Positions 16,301 through 23,948 of a DNA stretch of 32,122 bases are shown here, in pieces. The DNA is taken from the NCBI RefSeq assembly GCF_001417775.1, contig NZ_BBZJ01000045.1:1-32122 (forward strand), given 5' to 3'. Below the pieces are notes generated by a model. That model made no database searches. It saw only the letters and a program-made list of their open reading frames with translations, and had not been told where the DNA came from. The first letter of the stretch is position 1. Each line of letters starts with the position of its first letter. The position numbers and the translations under genes were made by a program. The stretch comes from Streptomyces sp. TP-A0356 (GTDB taxonomy: Bacteria > Actinomycetota > Actinomycetes > Streptomycetales > Streptomycetaceae).

Positions 16301-17353
16301 TCATGCTCGGGCGCTGCTGATACGGGCTCGCCGCAGTGGCGCTCCTGCTCGGTGGAGGCTGGCGAGTGCTTGCCGGTAGGAGGCGATCAGTCCGGTTTCC
16401 CGATAGTCGACTCCCAAGTCCTGGCAGTAGCGGCGGACGATGGGCCGGGCCCTGCGCAGGTGCGGGCTGGGCATGCTGGGGAACAGGTGGTGTTCGATCT
16501 GGTGGTTCAGGCCGCCCAGGGCGAGGTCGGTGAACCAACTGCCGCGTACGTTGCGTGCGGTGAGGACCTGGCGGCGCAGGAAGTCGGGGCGGTCCTTGCC
16601 GGTCAGGATCGGCATGCCCTTGTGGTTGGGGGCGAACAGACAACCGAGGTACAGGCCGAACAGGCACTGGTGGACGGCCAGGAACGCGATCGCCATGCCG
16701 GGCGGGAGGACGATGAACACTGCGGTCAGGTAGGCGGCGGTGTGCCCGTAGAGCAGCGTGCCGTCCAGGGCGCGGTTCTTCAGGGCGCGATTGCCCAGTG
16801 CTCGCGCGCTGGAGACATGAAGGTTGACCCCTTCGAGCAGGAGCAGGGGAAAGAAGAGGAACGCCTGCCGACGGCCGATGATCCTCGGCAGTCCGGTCGC
16901 GGCGCGGGCCTGGTCCTGGGACCACACCAGCAGGTCCGGGGCGATGTCGGGGTCGAGGTCCTCGTGGTTGGGGTTGGCGTGGTGGCGGGTGTGTTTGTCC
17001 TGCCACCATCCGTAGCCCATCCCGATCGCGGCCCCGGCGATGCGGCCGGCCGTTTCGCTGGGCCGGCGCCGGCGGAAGACCTGGCGGTGCGTGACGTCGT
17101 GGGCGAGCAGAGCCACCTGCCCGAACATCACGGCGAGGAACGCGGCGAGCGCCAGGGTCCACCACCCCGCGCCGATGACGACGAACGCGCTCCAGCCCCC
17201 GGCGCAGGCGACGGCCACGACGATGGACCGGACGGTGTAGTAGCCGGGGCGCCGGTTCATCAGGCCGGCCTCGGCGATCTTCTTCGACAGGCGGGCGAAA
17301 TCACTGCCACCTGCGGGGGGAGGCGGGCGACGGCGCGGGGTATGCGTGGTCAT
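16301..17353 (-). CDS. Membrane fatty acid desaturase
   Basis: This 350-aa di-iron membrane enzyme should insert a double bond into fatty acyl chains of lipids. The start is the ATG at 17353 (MTTHTPRRR); the open frame extends further upstream, but that part has no family pattern. The three histidine boxes are present: HDVTH (85-89), HTRHH (121-125) and HQIEHH (284-289). Hydrophobic segments lie at about 41-60, 66-84, 105-118 and 205-240. The HQIEHHLFPSMP end is typical of the acyl-lipid desaturase group. It needs reduced ferredoxin or a similar donor, and none is encoded here. It is divergent from the CorA gene. Desaturases of this type often answer to cold or membrane stress, which fits the stress genes nearby. 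Confidence 0.9.
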   Translation of the reverse strand: MTTHTPRRRPPPPAGGSDFARLSKKIAEAGLMNRRPGYYTVRSIVVAVACAGGWSAFVVIGAGWWTLALAAFLAVMFGQVALLAHDVTHRQVFRRRRPSETAGRIAGAAIGMGYGWWQDKHTRHHANPNHEDLDPDIAPDLLVWSQDQARAATGLPRIIGRRQAFLFFPLLLLEGVNLHVSSARALGNRALKNRALDGTLLYGHTAAYLTAVFIVLPPGMAIAFLAVHQCLFGLYLGCLFAPNHKGMPILTGKDRPDFLRRQVLTARNVRGSWFTDLALGGLNHQIEHHLFPSMPSPHLRRARPIVRRYCQDLGVDYRETGLIASYRQALASLHRAGAPLRRARISSARA

Positions 17354-17601
17354 GGTCTCGGAGTGTCCTTCCCGGCTGACGGGCCGCATCCGGTCGTGCG
17401 GTGTACGCCGGATGCGATGCGGCGGCCGGGTACCCACATCCCTGCCTTCGGACCGGCACCCGATGCTCGTCGGTCGGAGCTCCGGATGTCGCGGGCTTTG
17501 ACGTAAGGCCCCCACGGAGGGTGGCTGCTGTCGATGAACCTGCCGCGCTGGCAATCGGGGCGAAGCGGCATGACAGGGGTATAAGACACTAGCCTCGGGC
17601 C

Positions 17602-18579
17602 ATGGTGACGCGTACCCGGCTGTATCACGACGGCACTCTGGTCCTGGAGGGCTTTCCCGCCAGTGACGTCTCTGCGCATCTCGCTGATCCGGCGTCGGTC
17701 CTGTGGCTGGACCTGCACCGGCCCGGAGCCGCTGAACTCACCATGCTCGGTCAGGAGTTCGGCATCCACGAACTGGCTCTGGAGGATGCCGCTCACCATG
17801 GACAGCGGCCGAAACTCGACCGCTATCGCACCCACGAGTTCCTCAGCGCCTACGCCGTGACCGTCAGCCCGGACGGTGCGCAACTGACGTACAGCGAGAT
17901 CGCCGTATTCCTCACCAGCCAGGCCATGATCACCGTCCGCAAGGACGACGGCCTCGACATCGAGGACGTTGTCGCCCGCTGGGACGAGAGCCCGGACCTG
18001 GCCGGCCACGGCGTCGGATTCCTGCTGCACGGTCTGCTCGACCATCTCGTGGACGGACACTTCGCCGCGGTCCAGCAGTTGGACGACAGCGTCGAGGAGC
18101 TGGAGGGTCTGCTCTTCGCGGCCGGGCGCCGTGAGATCGAAGCCGTGCAGCGCCGGGTTTTCGCACTGCGTAAGTCGCTCGTCCAGCTGCGCCGCGTCGT
18201 GCTCCCGATGCGTGAGGTGGTCAACACCCTCATGCGCCCCGGCCTGCACCTGATCAACGACCCTCTCGCCCCGTACTACCAGGACGTCTACGACCACGTG
18301 CTGCGTGCCACCGAGTGGACGGAATCACTGCGGGACCTGGTGGCCTCGGTCATGGAGACGAACCTCTCGGTCCAGGCCAACAACATGAACCTGATCATGA
18401 AGAAGGTGACGAGCTGGGCCGCGATCATCGCCGTACCCACCGCGATCACCGGCTACTACGGCCAGAATCTTCCCTACCCCGGTTTCGGCCGGCAGTCCGG
18501 ATTCATCACATCGGCAGCCGTCATCGTGGTCCTGTCCGCAGTGCTGTATCTGACGTTCAAGCGCAAGGACTGGCTCTGA
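17602..18579 (+). CDS. CorA-family divalent cation transporter (GQN variant)
   Basis: This 325-aa protein has the long cytoplasmic N-terminal part of CorA (LWLDLHRPGAAELTMLGQEFGIHELALEDAAHHGQRPKLDRY, EIAVFLTSQAMITVRKDD). Long helices follow (RRVFALRKSLVQLRRVVLPMREVVNTL), then two C-terminal transmembrane helices at about 272-288 and 300-320. The selectivity loop reads GYYGQNLPYPGF, so the usual GMN motif is GQN. Many actinobacterial members seem to differ here, so the ion carried (Mg2+, Co2+ or Zn2+) is not certain. The end KRKDWL is typical of the family. The ATG at 17602 is preceded by GGGTAT at 17577, a possible -10. It is followed by a strong hairpin. Confidence 0.88.
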   Translation: MVTRTRLYHDGTLVLEGFPASDVSAHLADPASVLWLDLHRPGAAELTMLGQEFGIHELALEDAAHHGQRPKLDRYRTHEFLSAYAVTVSPDGAQLTYSEIAVFLTSQAMITVRKDDGLDIEDVVARWDESPDLAGHGVGFLLHGLLDHLVDGHFAAVQQLDDSVEELEGLLFAAGRREIEAVQRRVFALRKSLVQLRRVVLPMREVVNTLMRPGLHLINDPLAPYYQDVYDHVLRATEWTESLRDLVASVMETNLSVQANNMNLIMKKVTSWAAIIAVPTAITGYYGQNLPYPGFGRQSGFITSAAVIVVLSAVLYLTFKRKDWL

Positions 18580-18598
18580 CCGGCCCAGTGCCGGGCGC

Positions 18599-18636
18599 GG
18601 GTGACCAGGCCGAAGGCAGGAAATACCTGGTCACCC
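18599..18636 (+). terminator. Hairpin after the CorA gene
   Basis: A perfect 11-bp stem (GGGTGACCAGG at 18599-18609 with its complement at 18626-18636) and a 16-nt loop. It lies 20 bp after the CorA stop and 22 bp before the GGAGTA block of the next leader, so it probably ends the CorA transcript. A regulatory role for the next gene is possible. Confidence 0.6.
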
Positions 18637-18658
18637 CAGGCTTCTCGGGCCGGTGAGC

Positions 18659-18769
18659 GGAGTAGTGTGAAAGCACCGGGAGTTCTTCGCGTACCGGCTC
18701 CGCTGCGGGTGCCGTTTCCGGTGATCGACAACGCCGGGCCGCTCACGAGCCCGGGGGCAGGTTCGCACC
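18659..18769 (+). promoter_or_regulatory. Conserved leader of DUF5994 gene 18770
   Basis: It contains GGAGTA, ten bases, ACCGGGAG, TTCTTCGCG, GGTGCCGTTTCCGGTGATCG, a hairpin with CCGGGC at 18734-18739 and GCCCGG at 18749-18754, then GGGGGCAGGTTCGCACC and the ATG. It is closest to the leader of the GNAT-like gene (5809-5923), with which it shares the GATCGAC-ACGCCGGG block. Confidence 0.6.
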
Positions 18770-19318
18770 ATGTCCGTGACCATCGACCGTACGACATGGG
18801 GCAAGCGCGCGCCGTCGCTGCCGGCTCGCCTGTCCCTGACACCCGCGCCGGGCGGGCTGGACGGCACGTGGTGGCCTCGCTCCCGTGCCCTGACCCGTGA
18901 GCTGCCACCCTTGACAGCCGCCCTGGGCGATCTCTGGGGTCGCATCACGGGTATCGCGGTGAACCCGGCCCACTGGCCCGTCATCCCGTGTCGGGTGTCC
19001 ATCGCCGGGCGTACAGTGCACGTGGGCTGGTCCACCGAGGAGCAGGATCCGCACAGACTGACCTTCTTCTCCGCCAATGGCCGCCGGGACGTCCTGGTGA
19101 TTCCGCCGGAAACCGGTGCGGAGGCAGCCGCGCAGCTCATGGCGGGCGACGGCATCGAGGCCCCGGCACTGGAGGAAGCAGCAGACAGGATCGACGCCCG
19201 GATCAGGGAAGAAGCGTGGGAGACCGACGGCGGAGCCGGTCGGGCCGTCGTGCCTGCCCCGGCATATCGGATCGGCAGGCCCTTCGCCCGCCGTTCGACG
19301 GAGATGAGAGAACCATGA
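18770..19318 (+). CDS. DUF5994 family protein
   Basis: This 182-aa protein has the full DUF5994 pattern: GLDGTWWPRSRALTRELPPLTAALGDLWGRITGIAVNPAHWPVIP (about 29-73), TVHVGWSTEEQDPHRLTFFS and GRRDVLVIPPETGAEAAAQLM (about 103-124), then an acidic and finally basic tail. The VNPAHWPVIP and QDPHKL-like parts place it in one subgroup with 23611 and 24064. The function is unknown. Its stop overlaps the start of a small membrane protein gene (ATGA, 19315-19318). A winged-helix gene follows, so the three genes 18770, 19315 and 19571 look like an operon that ends at the hairpin at 19967. Confidence 0.82.
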   Translation: MSVTIDRTTWGKRAPSLPARLSLTPAPGGLDGTWWPRSRALTRELPPLTAALGDLWGRITGIAVNPAHWPVIPCRVSIAGRTVHVGWSTEEQDPHRLTFFSANGRRDVLVIPPETGAEAAAQLMAGDGIEAPALEEAADRIDARIREEAWETDGGAGRAVVPAPAYRIGRPFARRSTEMREP

Positions 19319-19527
19319 CGGTCATCGCCGCGGCCGCGCTGCTCCTTCTGATCGCCGTCGGAGTCGCTCTGATCCACCGGCTCAACGGCCAGCACGCCGA
19401 ACGGATCGCTGCCTTCCACTACAGCGATGTTCTGCCGGGGATCGGGCGTCGGCCCCGGAGGCACCGTCGGTCGGCGGTGGACGCGACCGTTCCGACGCGC
19501 CCCCCCCGCGACGGCGACCGCGGATGA
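19315..19527 (+). CDS. Small single-pass membrane protein
   Basis: This 70-aa protein starts with an N-terminal hydrophobic helix (MTVIAAAALLLLIAVGVALIH), followed by a polar, Arg-rich tail (GIGRRPRRHRRSAVDATVPTRPPRDGDRG). Its ATG overlaps the stop of the DUF5994 gene by four bases, which supports real translation. A run of eight Cs near 19500 makes the last third liable to a frame error. I recognise no family. It may anchor a partner to the membrane or be a signal-anchor peptide; this is a guess from topology. Confidence 0.55.
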   Translation: MTVIAAAALLLLIAVGVALIHRLNGQHAERIAAFHYSDVLPGIGRRPRRHRRSAVDATVPTRPPRDGDRG

Positions 19528-19570
19528 CATCGACTTCGGCCCGACCGTGGGCAGTAGAGGAAGGCGCGTC

Positions 19571-19843
19571 ATGGCGATATTGCGAGACCGGAAGACGTAC
19601 CGCGAGAGGATCATGCAGGCTCTGTACCAAGCCGCCGAGGGCAATCGCCTCCTGGGCGTCGATGGGGCGAAGCTCCGCACCGACCTGGGTATCCCTGAGC
19701 AGGACATGGCCGCTGCCTGTATGTACCTGGCAGGTGAAGGCTGGGTCGTCGTGGACTGGGAGAGGGGCAACACGCCCGCGATGATCACGCTGACGCATCA
19801 GGGGATCCGGCAGATGGAGACAGAAGAAGAAGGGCGTGGCTGA
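19571..19843 (+). CDS. Small winged-helix-like protein (90 aa), paralogue of 6445
   Basis: The protein has exactly the length of its paralogue at 6445 and a clear match throughout: MAILRDRKTYRERIMQALYQAAEGN, LRTDLGIPEQDMAAACMYLAGEGWVVVDW, MITLTHQGIRQMETEEE. The fold looks like a winged helix with an acidic C-terminal helix. It is the third gene of the DUF5994 operon starting at 18770 and stands 43 bp after the membrane protein gene. In the other locus the paralogue precedes, rather than follows, a DUF5994 gene. This repeated partnership suggests a functional link between the two families. DNA, RNA or protein binding cannot be told apart from sequence. Confidence 0.7.
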   Translation: MAILRDRKTYRERIMQALYQAAEGNRLLGVDGAKLRTDLGIPEQDMAAACMYLAGEGWVVVDWERGNTPAMITLTHQGIRQMETEEEGRG

Positions 19844-19966
19844 GCAGCCGCGTCGGTTTCTCGGACCGAAGTGAACTTCCGCAAGGATTGTTCATGTCGG
19901 ATCAATCCCTTTGGCGTAACGTGGAAAGCGGGTCGGCGCACGCTCACGTGCAATGACCTGGAAGGG

Positions 19967-19994
19967 CGGCTCCGGCGGGTATACGCCGGAGCCG
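19967..19994 (+). terminator. Intrinsic terminator of the 18770-19843 operon
   Basis: A perfect 11-bp stem (CGGCTCCGGCG at 19967-19977 with its complement at 19984-19994) with the 6-nt loop GGTATA, followed by the T-rich TTGCTTGTTT. This is a good rho-independent terminator, 124 bp after the last stop. Confidence 0.75.
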
Positions 19995-20048
19995 TTGCTT
20001 GTTTCCGTAACCGCGCCCTGCGGCGAAGCGCTCGCGCGAGCGTCGTGC

Positions 20049-20127
20049 GGAGTACCGTGAGGTAGCAGGGCCGTATCGCGGTCGCATGCTCTGCGATGGC
20101 ACTGCTCTCTGCGGACGGGCGGACACC
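20049..20127 (+). promoter_or_regulatory. Diverged, shorter leader of DUF5994 gene 20128
   Basis: The 15-base string GTGCGGAGTACCGTG (20045-20059) is identical to one on the minus strand at 23717-23731, upstream of DUF5994 gene 23611. Ten bases after GGAGTA comes GCAGGGC, where the other leaders have ACCGRGRGC. The rest is 30-35 nt shorter, and the terminal hairpin is not clear. Confidence 0.45.
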
Positions 20128-20613
20128 ATGGCTGACTCAGACACCCCCGACCTCCCCAGGCTCCTGCCGGACGCCGTCCACCGGTCGGTGAAACCCGGGA
20201 CGGCCCTGCTGAGGCTGGAGACCACACACGCACGCGAGGGAATCCTGGACGGTGCCTGGTGGCCACGGTCCCGGGACATCGGTGCGGAGCTGCCCTCGCT
20301 GATCTCCGCGTTGACCGAGCACCTCGGACCTGTCACCCGGGTCGGTCTGGACGGCAGCGCCTGGGACGAACTGCCGACCCGGGTGATGGTCGACGGCCGG
20401 GTCGTGCACATCGACTCCTTCCCGGTCGGTGACGACACCGTCCTCATCACCCGGGGCGACCAGGACCATTTCTCCCTGATGCTGGTCCCTCCGGACACGT
20501 CGCCCGATGCGGCACGCGCCGCGATGGCCAGGGCCGTACGGGCCGACAACGTCACCGAGGCCAGACAGATCCTCATTGATACGGGCGGCGGCATGCCTCC
20601 TGCGCCGGCCTGA
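20128..20613 (+). CDS. DUF5994 family protein
   Basis: The 161-aa protein starts at the ATG at 20128 (an ATG at 20086 is in frame but lies inside the leader). The family pattern is ILDGAWWPRSRDIGAELPSLISALTEHLGPVTRVGLDGSAWDELP (about 36-80), RVVHIDSFPVGDDTVLITRGDQDHFSLMLVPPDTSPDAARAAMARAVRADNV. It lacks the WPVIP and DPHKL features of the 18770/23611/24064 subgroup and resembles other, more divergent members. It converges with the AAA+ gene after only 39 bp. The function is unknown. Confidence 0.82.
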   Translation: MADSDTPDLPRLLPDAVHRSVKPGTALLRLETTHAREGILDGAWWPRSRDIGAELPSLISALTEHLGPVTRVGLDGSAWDELPTRVMVDGRVVHIDSFPVGDDTVLITRGDQDHFSLMLVPPDTSPDAARAAMARAVRADNVTEARQILIDTGGGMPPAPA

Positions 20614-20652
20614 CACGTCCGTCGCAGATCGACTCCCCTATCGGCCTGGACG

Positions 20653-21921
20653 CTAGATGCGGGCGTACTTTTCCGTTTGCTGGGCGAATTCCTGGGCCAT
20701 CGCGGAGCTGACCGTGGCCTTGGTGTCGCGGATCGTGTCCAGGTAGGCGTCGGTGGTGGGGGTGGTCCGGGTTCCGGTGTCGAAGGTGCGCTCGAACTGG
20801 GCCTGGGAGACGGTGCGCGCCGCGTGGGCGATGTCGGCGGGGGTGAACCCCTCGCTGGCGGACGCGAGTACCGCGCTGTCGGCCCGTGCGCCCGCTCGGG
20901 CCAGGTAGCTCTCCCACAGCGCGGTCCTGGCGGTGTGGTCGGGAGGGCCGATCGGCAGCACGTAGTCGAAGCGGCCGTGCCGCAGGAACGCGGAGTCGAG
21001 CGTGGTCACGTTGTTCGTGGCACAGACGAGCAGCCGTCCGTCCTGGCTTCGGAACCGGACGATCGCCTTGAGCAGTTCGTTGACGACGCCGACAGCGGTC
21101 GCGTCCGCGCCGCCGCGTTCGCCGGCGACCTCCTCGACCTCGTCGATGAAGACGAGGACGTGGTCGAGCCGGGCGATCTCGTCGAAGCGCCGGTTCAGCC
21201 CGGTCGCCAGGCCGTACTCGGCGGCCAGACGAGCGGGGAACAGTTCGAGGAAGGGCCATCCCAGGCGGCTGGCGATCGCGTGCGCGAACGTGCTCTTGCC
21301 GGTCCCGGGCGGGCCGAACAGCATCACCGCCCGTGGCGGTTCCACTCCGTGCTGGGCGGCCAGTTCGGGATGGGCCAGCGGCAGGACCAGGCGCCGCTCG
21401 ATGAGCTGCTTCTCCCGTTGCATGCCCGCGACCTTCTGCCACAGTCCCCCTGGCGGCAGCTCCGCTCCGAGCGAGGACAGCGTGCCGGCCGACTGCGGGG
21501 TCACCGGCCCGCGCTTTTCGAAGAAGACGAGCCCGGGGCGGGCGCCGAAGTCGCAGTTGCGCAGGGCGGTGGCACCGGTCTCGCCCTCGGGAAGGACGGC
21601 GTGCACCGCGCGGACGCCGGCGGCGAAGAGCCGTTGCTCAAGGGCGGTGATCAGGGCACTCCCCAGCCCGCGCTGCCGCCAGCCGGGCGCCATGCAGATG
21701 CGCAGGATCCATGCCCGTTCGCCCTCCACCCTGCTCACCGCGGCGCCGATCAGCACGTCGTCGGCCGTGGCCACCACGGCCGGGTGGCGGGTCTGGAGGG
21801 CCGTCACGGCGTCCGAGAGCGGGAAGAGCGGCGGCTCCTCGGTCGTGCCGCTCTGCATGTCGACACGGATCACCGCTTCGAGATCGTCCTGGGTGTAGTC
21901 CCTGACCCGCCAACCCGTCAT
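20653..21921 (-). CDS. GNAT acetyltransferase fused to an AAA+ ATPase
   Basis: This 422-aa protein has two enzymatic parts. Residues 1-137 form a GNAT domain: WRVRDYTQDDLEAVIRVD, then ILRICMAPGWRQRGLGSALITALEQRLFAAG with the acetyl-CoA loop RQRGLG (82-87), then ATALRNCDFGARPGLVFFEKRGP. Residues 165-345 form an AAA+ domain of the FtsH/CDC48-like kind: Walker A GPPGTGKST (203-211), Walker B VLVFIDEVEE (255-264), sensor 1 LLVCATNN (297-304), and FLRHGRFDYVLPIGPPD with the arginine-finger region. A C-terminal helical lid follows. No protease domain is present. The two parts may couple protein remodelling to acetylation, or acetylation may be a vestige. It converges with the DUF5994 gene at 20128 and lies downstream of the band-7 gene on the same strand. 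Confidence 0.85.
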   Translation of the reverse strand: MTGWRVRDYTQDDLEAVIRVDMQSGTTEEPPLFPLSDAVTALQTRHPAVVATADDVLIGAAVSRVEGERAWILRICMAPGWRQRGLGSALITALEQRLFAAGVRAVHAVLPEGETGATALRNCDFGARPGLVFFEKRGPVTPQSAGTLSSLGAELPPGGLWQKVAGMQREKQLIERRLVLPLAHPELAAQHGVEPPRAVMLFGPPGTGKSTFAHAIASRLGWPFLELFPARLAAEYGLATGLNRRFDEIARLDHVLVFIDEVEEVAGERGGADATAVGVVNELLKAIVRFRSQDGRLLVCATNNVTTLDSAFLRHGRFDYVLPIGPPDHTARTALWESYLARAGARADSAVLASASEGFTPADIAHAARTVSQAQFERTFDTGTRTTPTTDAYLDTIRDTKATVSSAMAQEFAQQTEKYARI

Positions 21922-22039
21922 GATCAGCTCCGCGTGTTCGGCCGTACTCCCATCATCAGCCGGTGCCCGGAGGACGCGCGCGACAGGCGACGGTCACGAA
22001 TCCTCCCTGGTGGCACGGATCGCTCGGGCCGTAGTCGGG

Positions 22040-22903
22040 TCACGCCGCGGTCCCGGGCGCGTTGTCGGCCGGGCTGAGGGACTCGTCGGTGCGGCCAGTG
22101 CCGGCCGGGGGTGCTGCCGCGGCGGGTGCGGCGGCAGCGGTTTCCCGGGCGAGGAAGGAGCCGAGCTCGCCGATCGTGCTCATGAGGGGGGCCGGGAAGA
22201 CGACGGTGGTGTTCTGGTCGACACCGATCTCCACCAGGCTCTGGAGATTGCGCAGTTGAAGCGCCAGGGGGTGGGCCATCATGGTGTCCGAGGCGTCACC
22301 GAGCGCGGCTGCGGCCAGGGACTCGCCCTCCGCGTTGATGATCTTCGCTCGCTTCTCCCGCTCGGCCTCGGCCTGGCGGGCCATGGCGCGCTTCATGGTG
22401 TCGGGCAGCTGGATGTCCTTGAGCTCGACCAGCGTGACCTGCACACCCCAGTCGACGGTGGTGACGTCGAGGATCTGGCGGATGTCCAGGTTGATACGGT
22501 CCGTCTCCGACAGCGTCTCGTCGAGCGTGTGCCGGCCGACGACCTTCCGCAGGGTGGTCTGGGCGATCTGGTTGATCGCCGCGTCGACGTTCTCCACGGC
22601 GACGACCGACTTCACGGCGTCGACGACCCGGAAGTAGGCGACCGCCGACACGTCCACGCTCACGTTGTCCCGGGTGATGATGCCCTGGGACTGGATCGGC
22701 ATGGTGACGACCCGCAGCGACACTCGGTGCAGGGTGTCGACGAACGGGATGATGAACCGCAGCCCCGGGGAGCGTGTTCCGACGAGTCGGCCGAAGCGGA
22801 ACAGCACTCCCTTCTCGTACTGCTTGACGACCTTCACGGACAGGGCGAGGGCCAGGACGGCCAGAAGGCCGATCACGACGATGAGAACGATCAGGGCTTG
22901 CAT
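22040..22903 (-). CDS. SPFH/band-7 (stomatin-like) membrane protein
   Basis: This 287-aa protein is anchored by one N-terminal helix (QALIVLIVVIGLLAVLALAL, residues 2-21). It has the SPFH domain of prokaryotic stomatins: VKQYEKGVLFRFGRLVGTRSPGLRFIIPFVDTLHRVSLRV, QSQGIITRDNVSVDVSAVAYFRV, TLRKVVGRHTLDETLSETDRIN, VTLVELKDIQLPDTMKRAMARQAEAEREKRAKIINAEGE. Such proteins form scaffolds in membranes and often guide proteases. The ATG at 22903 has AGGAG in good position. The usual NfeD partner gene is not present. Its Ala/Pro-rich tail is typical for actinobacteria. The AAA+ gene starts 118 bp downstream on the same strand, so the two could be one transcript. Confidence 0.9.
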   Translation of the reverse strand: MQALIVLIVVIGLLAVLALALSVKVVKQYEKGVLFRFGRLVGTRSPGLRFIIPFVDTLHRVSLRVVTMPIQSQGIITRDNVSVDVSAVAYFRVVDAVKSVVAVENVDAAINQIAQTTLRKVVGRHTLDETLSETDRINLDIRQILDVTTVDWGVQVTLVELKDIQLPDTMKRAMARQAEAEREKRAKIINAEGESLAAAALGDASDTMMAHPLALQLRNLQSLVEIGVDQNTTVVFPAPLMSTIGELGSFLARETAAAAPAAAAPPAGTGRTDESLSPADNAPGTAA

Positions 22904-23026
22904 GTACTGCTCCTCGAACGAGGACCACGTGGGGCGGAGACTCGCCGGTCGAGACCCCTGCATGTGCCTGCGCCGGCTCGTGAGGCAGGTCCGAAACCCG
23001 TGAAGGCACCGGTCGTGGCGGCCGTC

Positions 23027-23611
23027 TCACATGCCGATGACCAGGCGACTGGCGCGATCCGTCCGTGCCGGAACGGCCGCTGAGGCGGGGCCGTCCTCCT
23101 CGTGCTTCCCTGCCTCGTCCGGTTCGAGTGGCCGGTCGGCGGCGGAGACGGCGTGCCGGGTCTCGTCCGCGGCGATGAGAGCGCTTGCGGTCAGCGGTGG
23201 GCCGTCGTAGTCGGACGCGGCCGCCATCAGGCGGGCCGCCGACTCCGTCTCGGTCTCGGGCGGGATGACCAGCAGGTCCCAGCGGCCGGTGCCGTAGGAG
23301 AGCAGCAGCAGCTTGTGCGGGTCGATCTCCGGGGTGAACCATCCGACCTTGACGACATGACCGCCCACGGGGACCTCGTGCGGGATGACCGGCCAGTACT
23401 TCGGGTTGACGGCGATGCGGGTGATGCGGCCCCACAGAGGGTCCAGCACATCGGTCAGTGCGGGCAGCTCGCTCAGCAGGTCCCGGGAGCGGGGCCACCA
23501 GGCACCGTCCAGGAGGCCGCGCGACGGGCCGTCGGTCTTCAGCGCGAGACGCGCGGCCGGGGCTGCGACGGGCTCGTGGTGTGGCAGGGGTTGATGCAAG
23601 GTCGCCGACAT
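23027..23611 (-). CDS. DUF5994 family protein
   Basis: This 194-aa protein starts at the ATG at 23611 (MSATLHQPLPHH). It has LLDGAWWPRSRDLLSELPALTDVLDPLWGRITRIAVNPKYWPVIPHEVPVGGHVVKVGW, EIDPHKLLLLSYGTGRWDLLVIPPETETESAARLMAAASDYDGPPLTASALIAADETR, then a polar tail. It is closest to the protein at 24064, with which it also shares most of its leader. The two genes point away from each other, with about 450 bp between start codons. They look like an inverted duplication that kept its control region. The function of the family is unknown. Confidence 0.85.
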   Translation of the reverse strand: MSATLHQPLPHHEPVAAPAARLALKTDGPSRGLLDGAWWPRSRDLLSELPALTDVLDPLWGRITRIAVNPKYWPVIPHEVPVGGHVVKVGWFTPEIDPHKLLLLSYGTGRWDLLVIPPETETESAARLMAAASDYDGPPLTASALIAADETRHAVSAADRPLEPDEAGKHEEDGPASAAVPARTDRASRLVIGM

Positions 23612-23727
23612 GATGCGGACCCGTCTCCGGGCCGCCTCGGCGGCGACCCGGGTTTCGTCTCTCGCCGAGGACGACCCGGCGTGGAAGCCGGTGTGCGAAA
23701 TGCCCTCGGTGGTGTCCACGGTACTCC
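23612..23727 (-). promoter_or_regulatory. Conserved leader of DUF5994 gene 23611
   Basis: On the minus strand: GGAGTA, eleven bases, ACCGAGGGC, CATTTCGC, the small hairpin CCGGC-TTCCAC-GCCGG, GTCGTCCTCGGCGA, then a 10-bp stem at 23627-23651 (one G-T pair), then GACGGGTCCGCATC and the ATG. The 33 bases at 23662-23694 match the leader at 23982-24014 in all but one position. GTTTC lies 46 bases before GGAGTA. Confidence 0.65.
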
Positions 23728-23948
23728 GCACGCGCCGGGGCGGTTGTGGAGACGCCGCCGCATTCCGTGAAACGGCTGTCGATACCGGCGGCAGTGGGCC
23801 GAGGGCGCCGGGGCCCTTCGTATGCCGGCTCCCGGACCGGTCTCACGCCCGACGGCCCGCATGCCCCGGCCCAGCACTCCCCTGGCTGTGTGACGTGTGT
23901 TGTTCCGTTCAGCCCGTCACTCCCCGCCAGTCCGCCGGGCCTCGGCGA

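Noticed and set aside
16301..17554. 417-aa version of the desaturase
   Set aside because: The 67 extra N-terminal residues are Arg/Pro-rich with no family pattern; the ATG at 17353 fits the family length.
18599..18636. CorA 3' hairpin as part of the conserved DUF5994 leader
   Set aside because: The other leaders have no matching hairpin upstream of GGAGTA, so it is more likely the CorA terminator.
20001..20054. GTTTC and GGAGTA as a -35/-10 pair
   Set aside because: They lie 46-48 bases apart in four leaders, which is too far for one promoter; GTTYC may still belong to an upstream promoter, but two leaders lack it.
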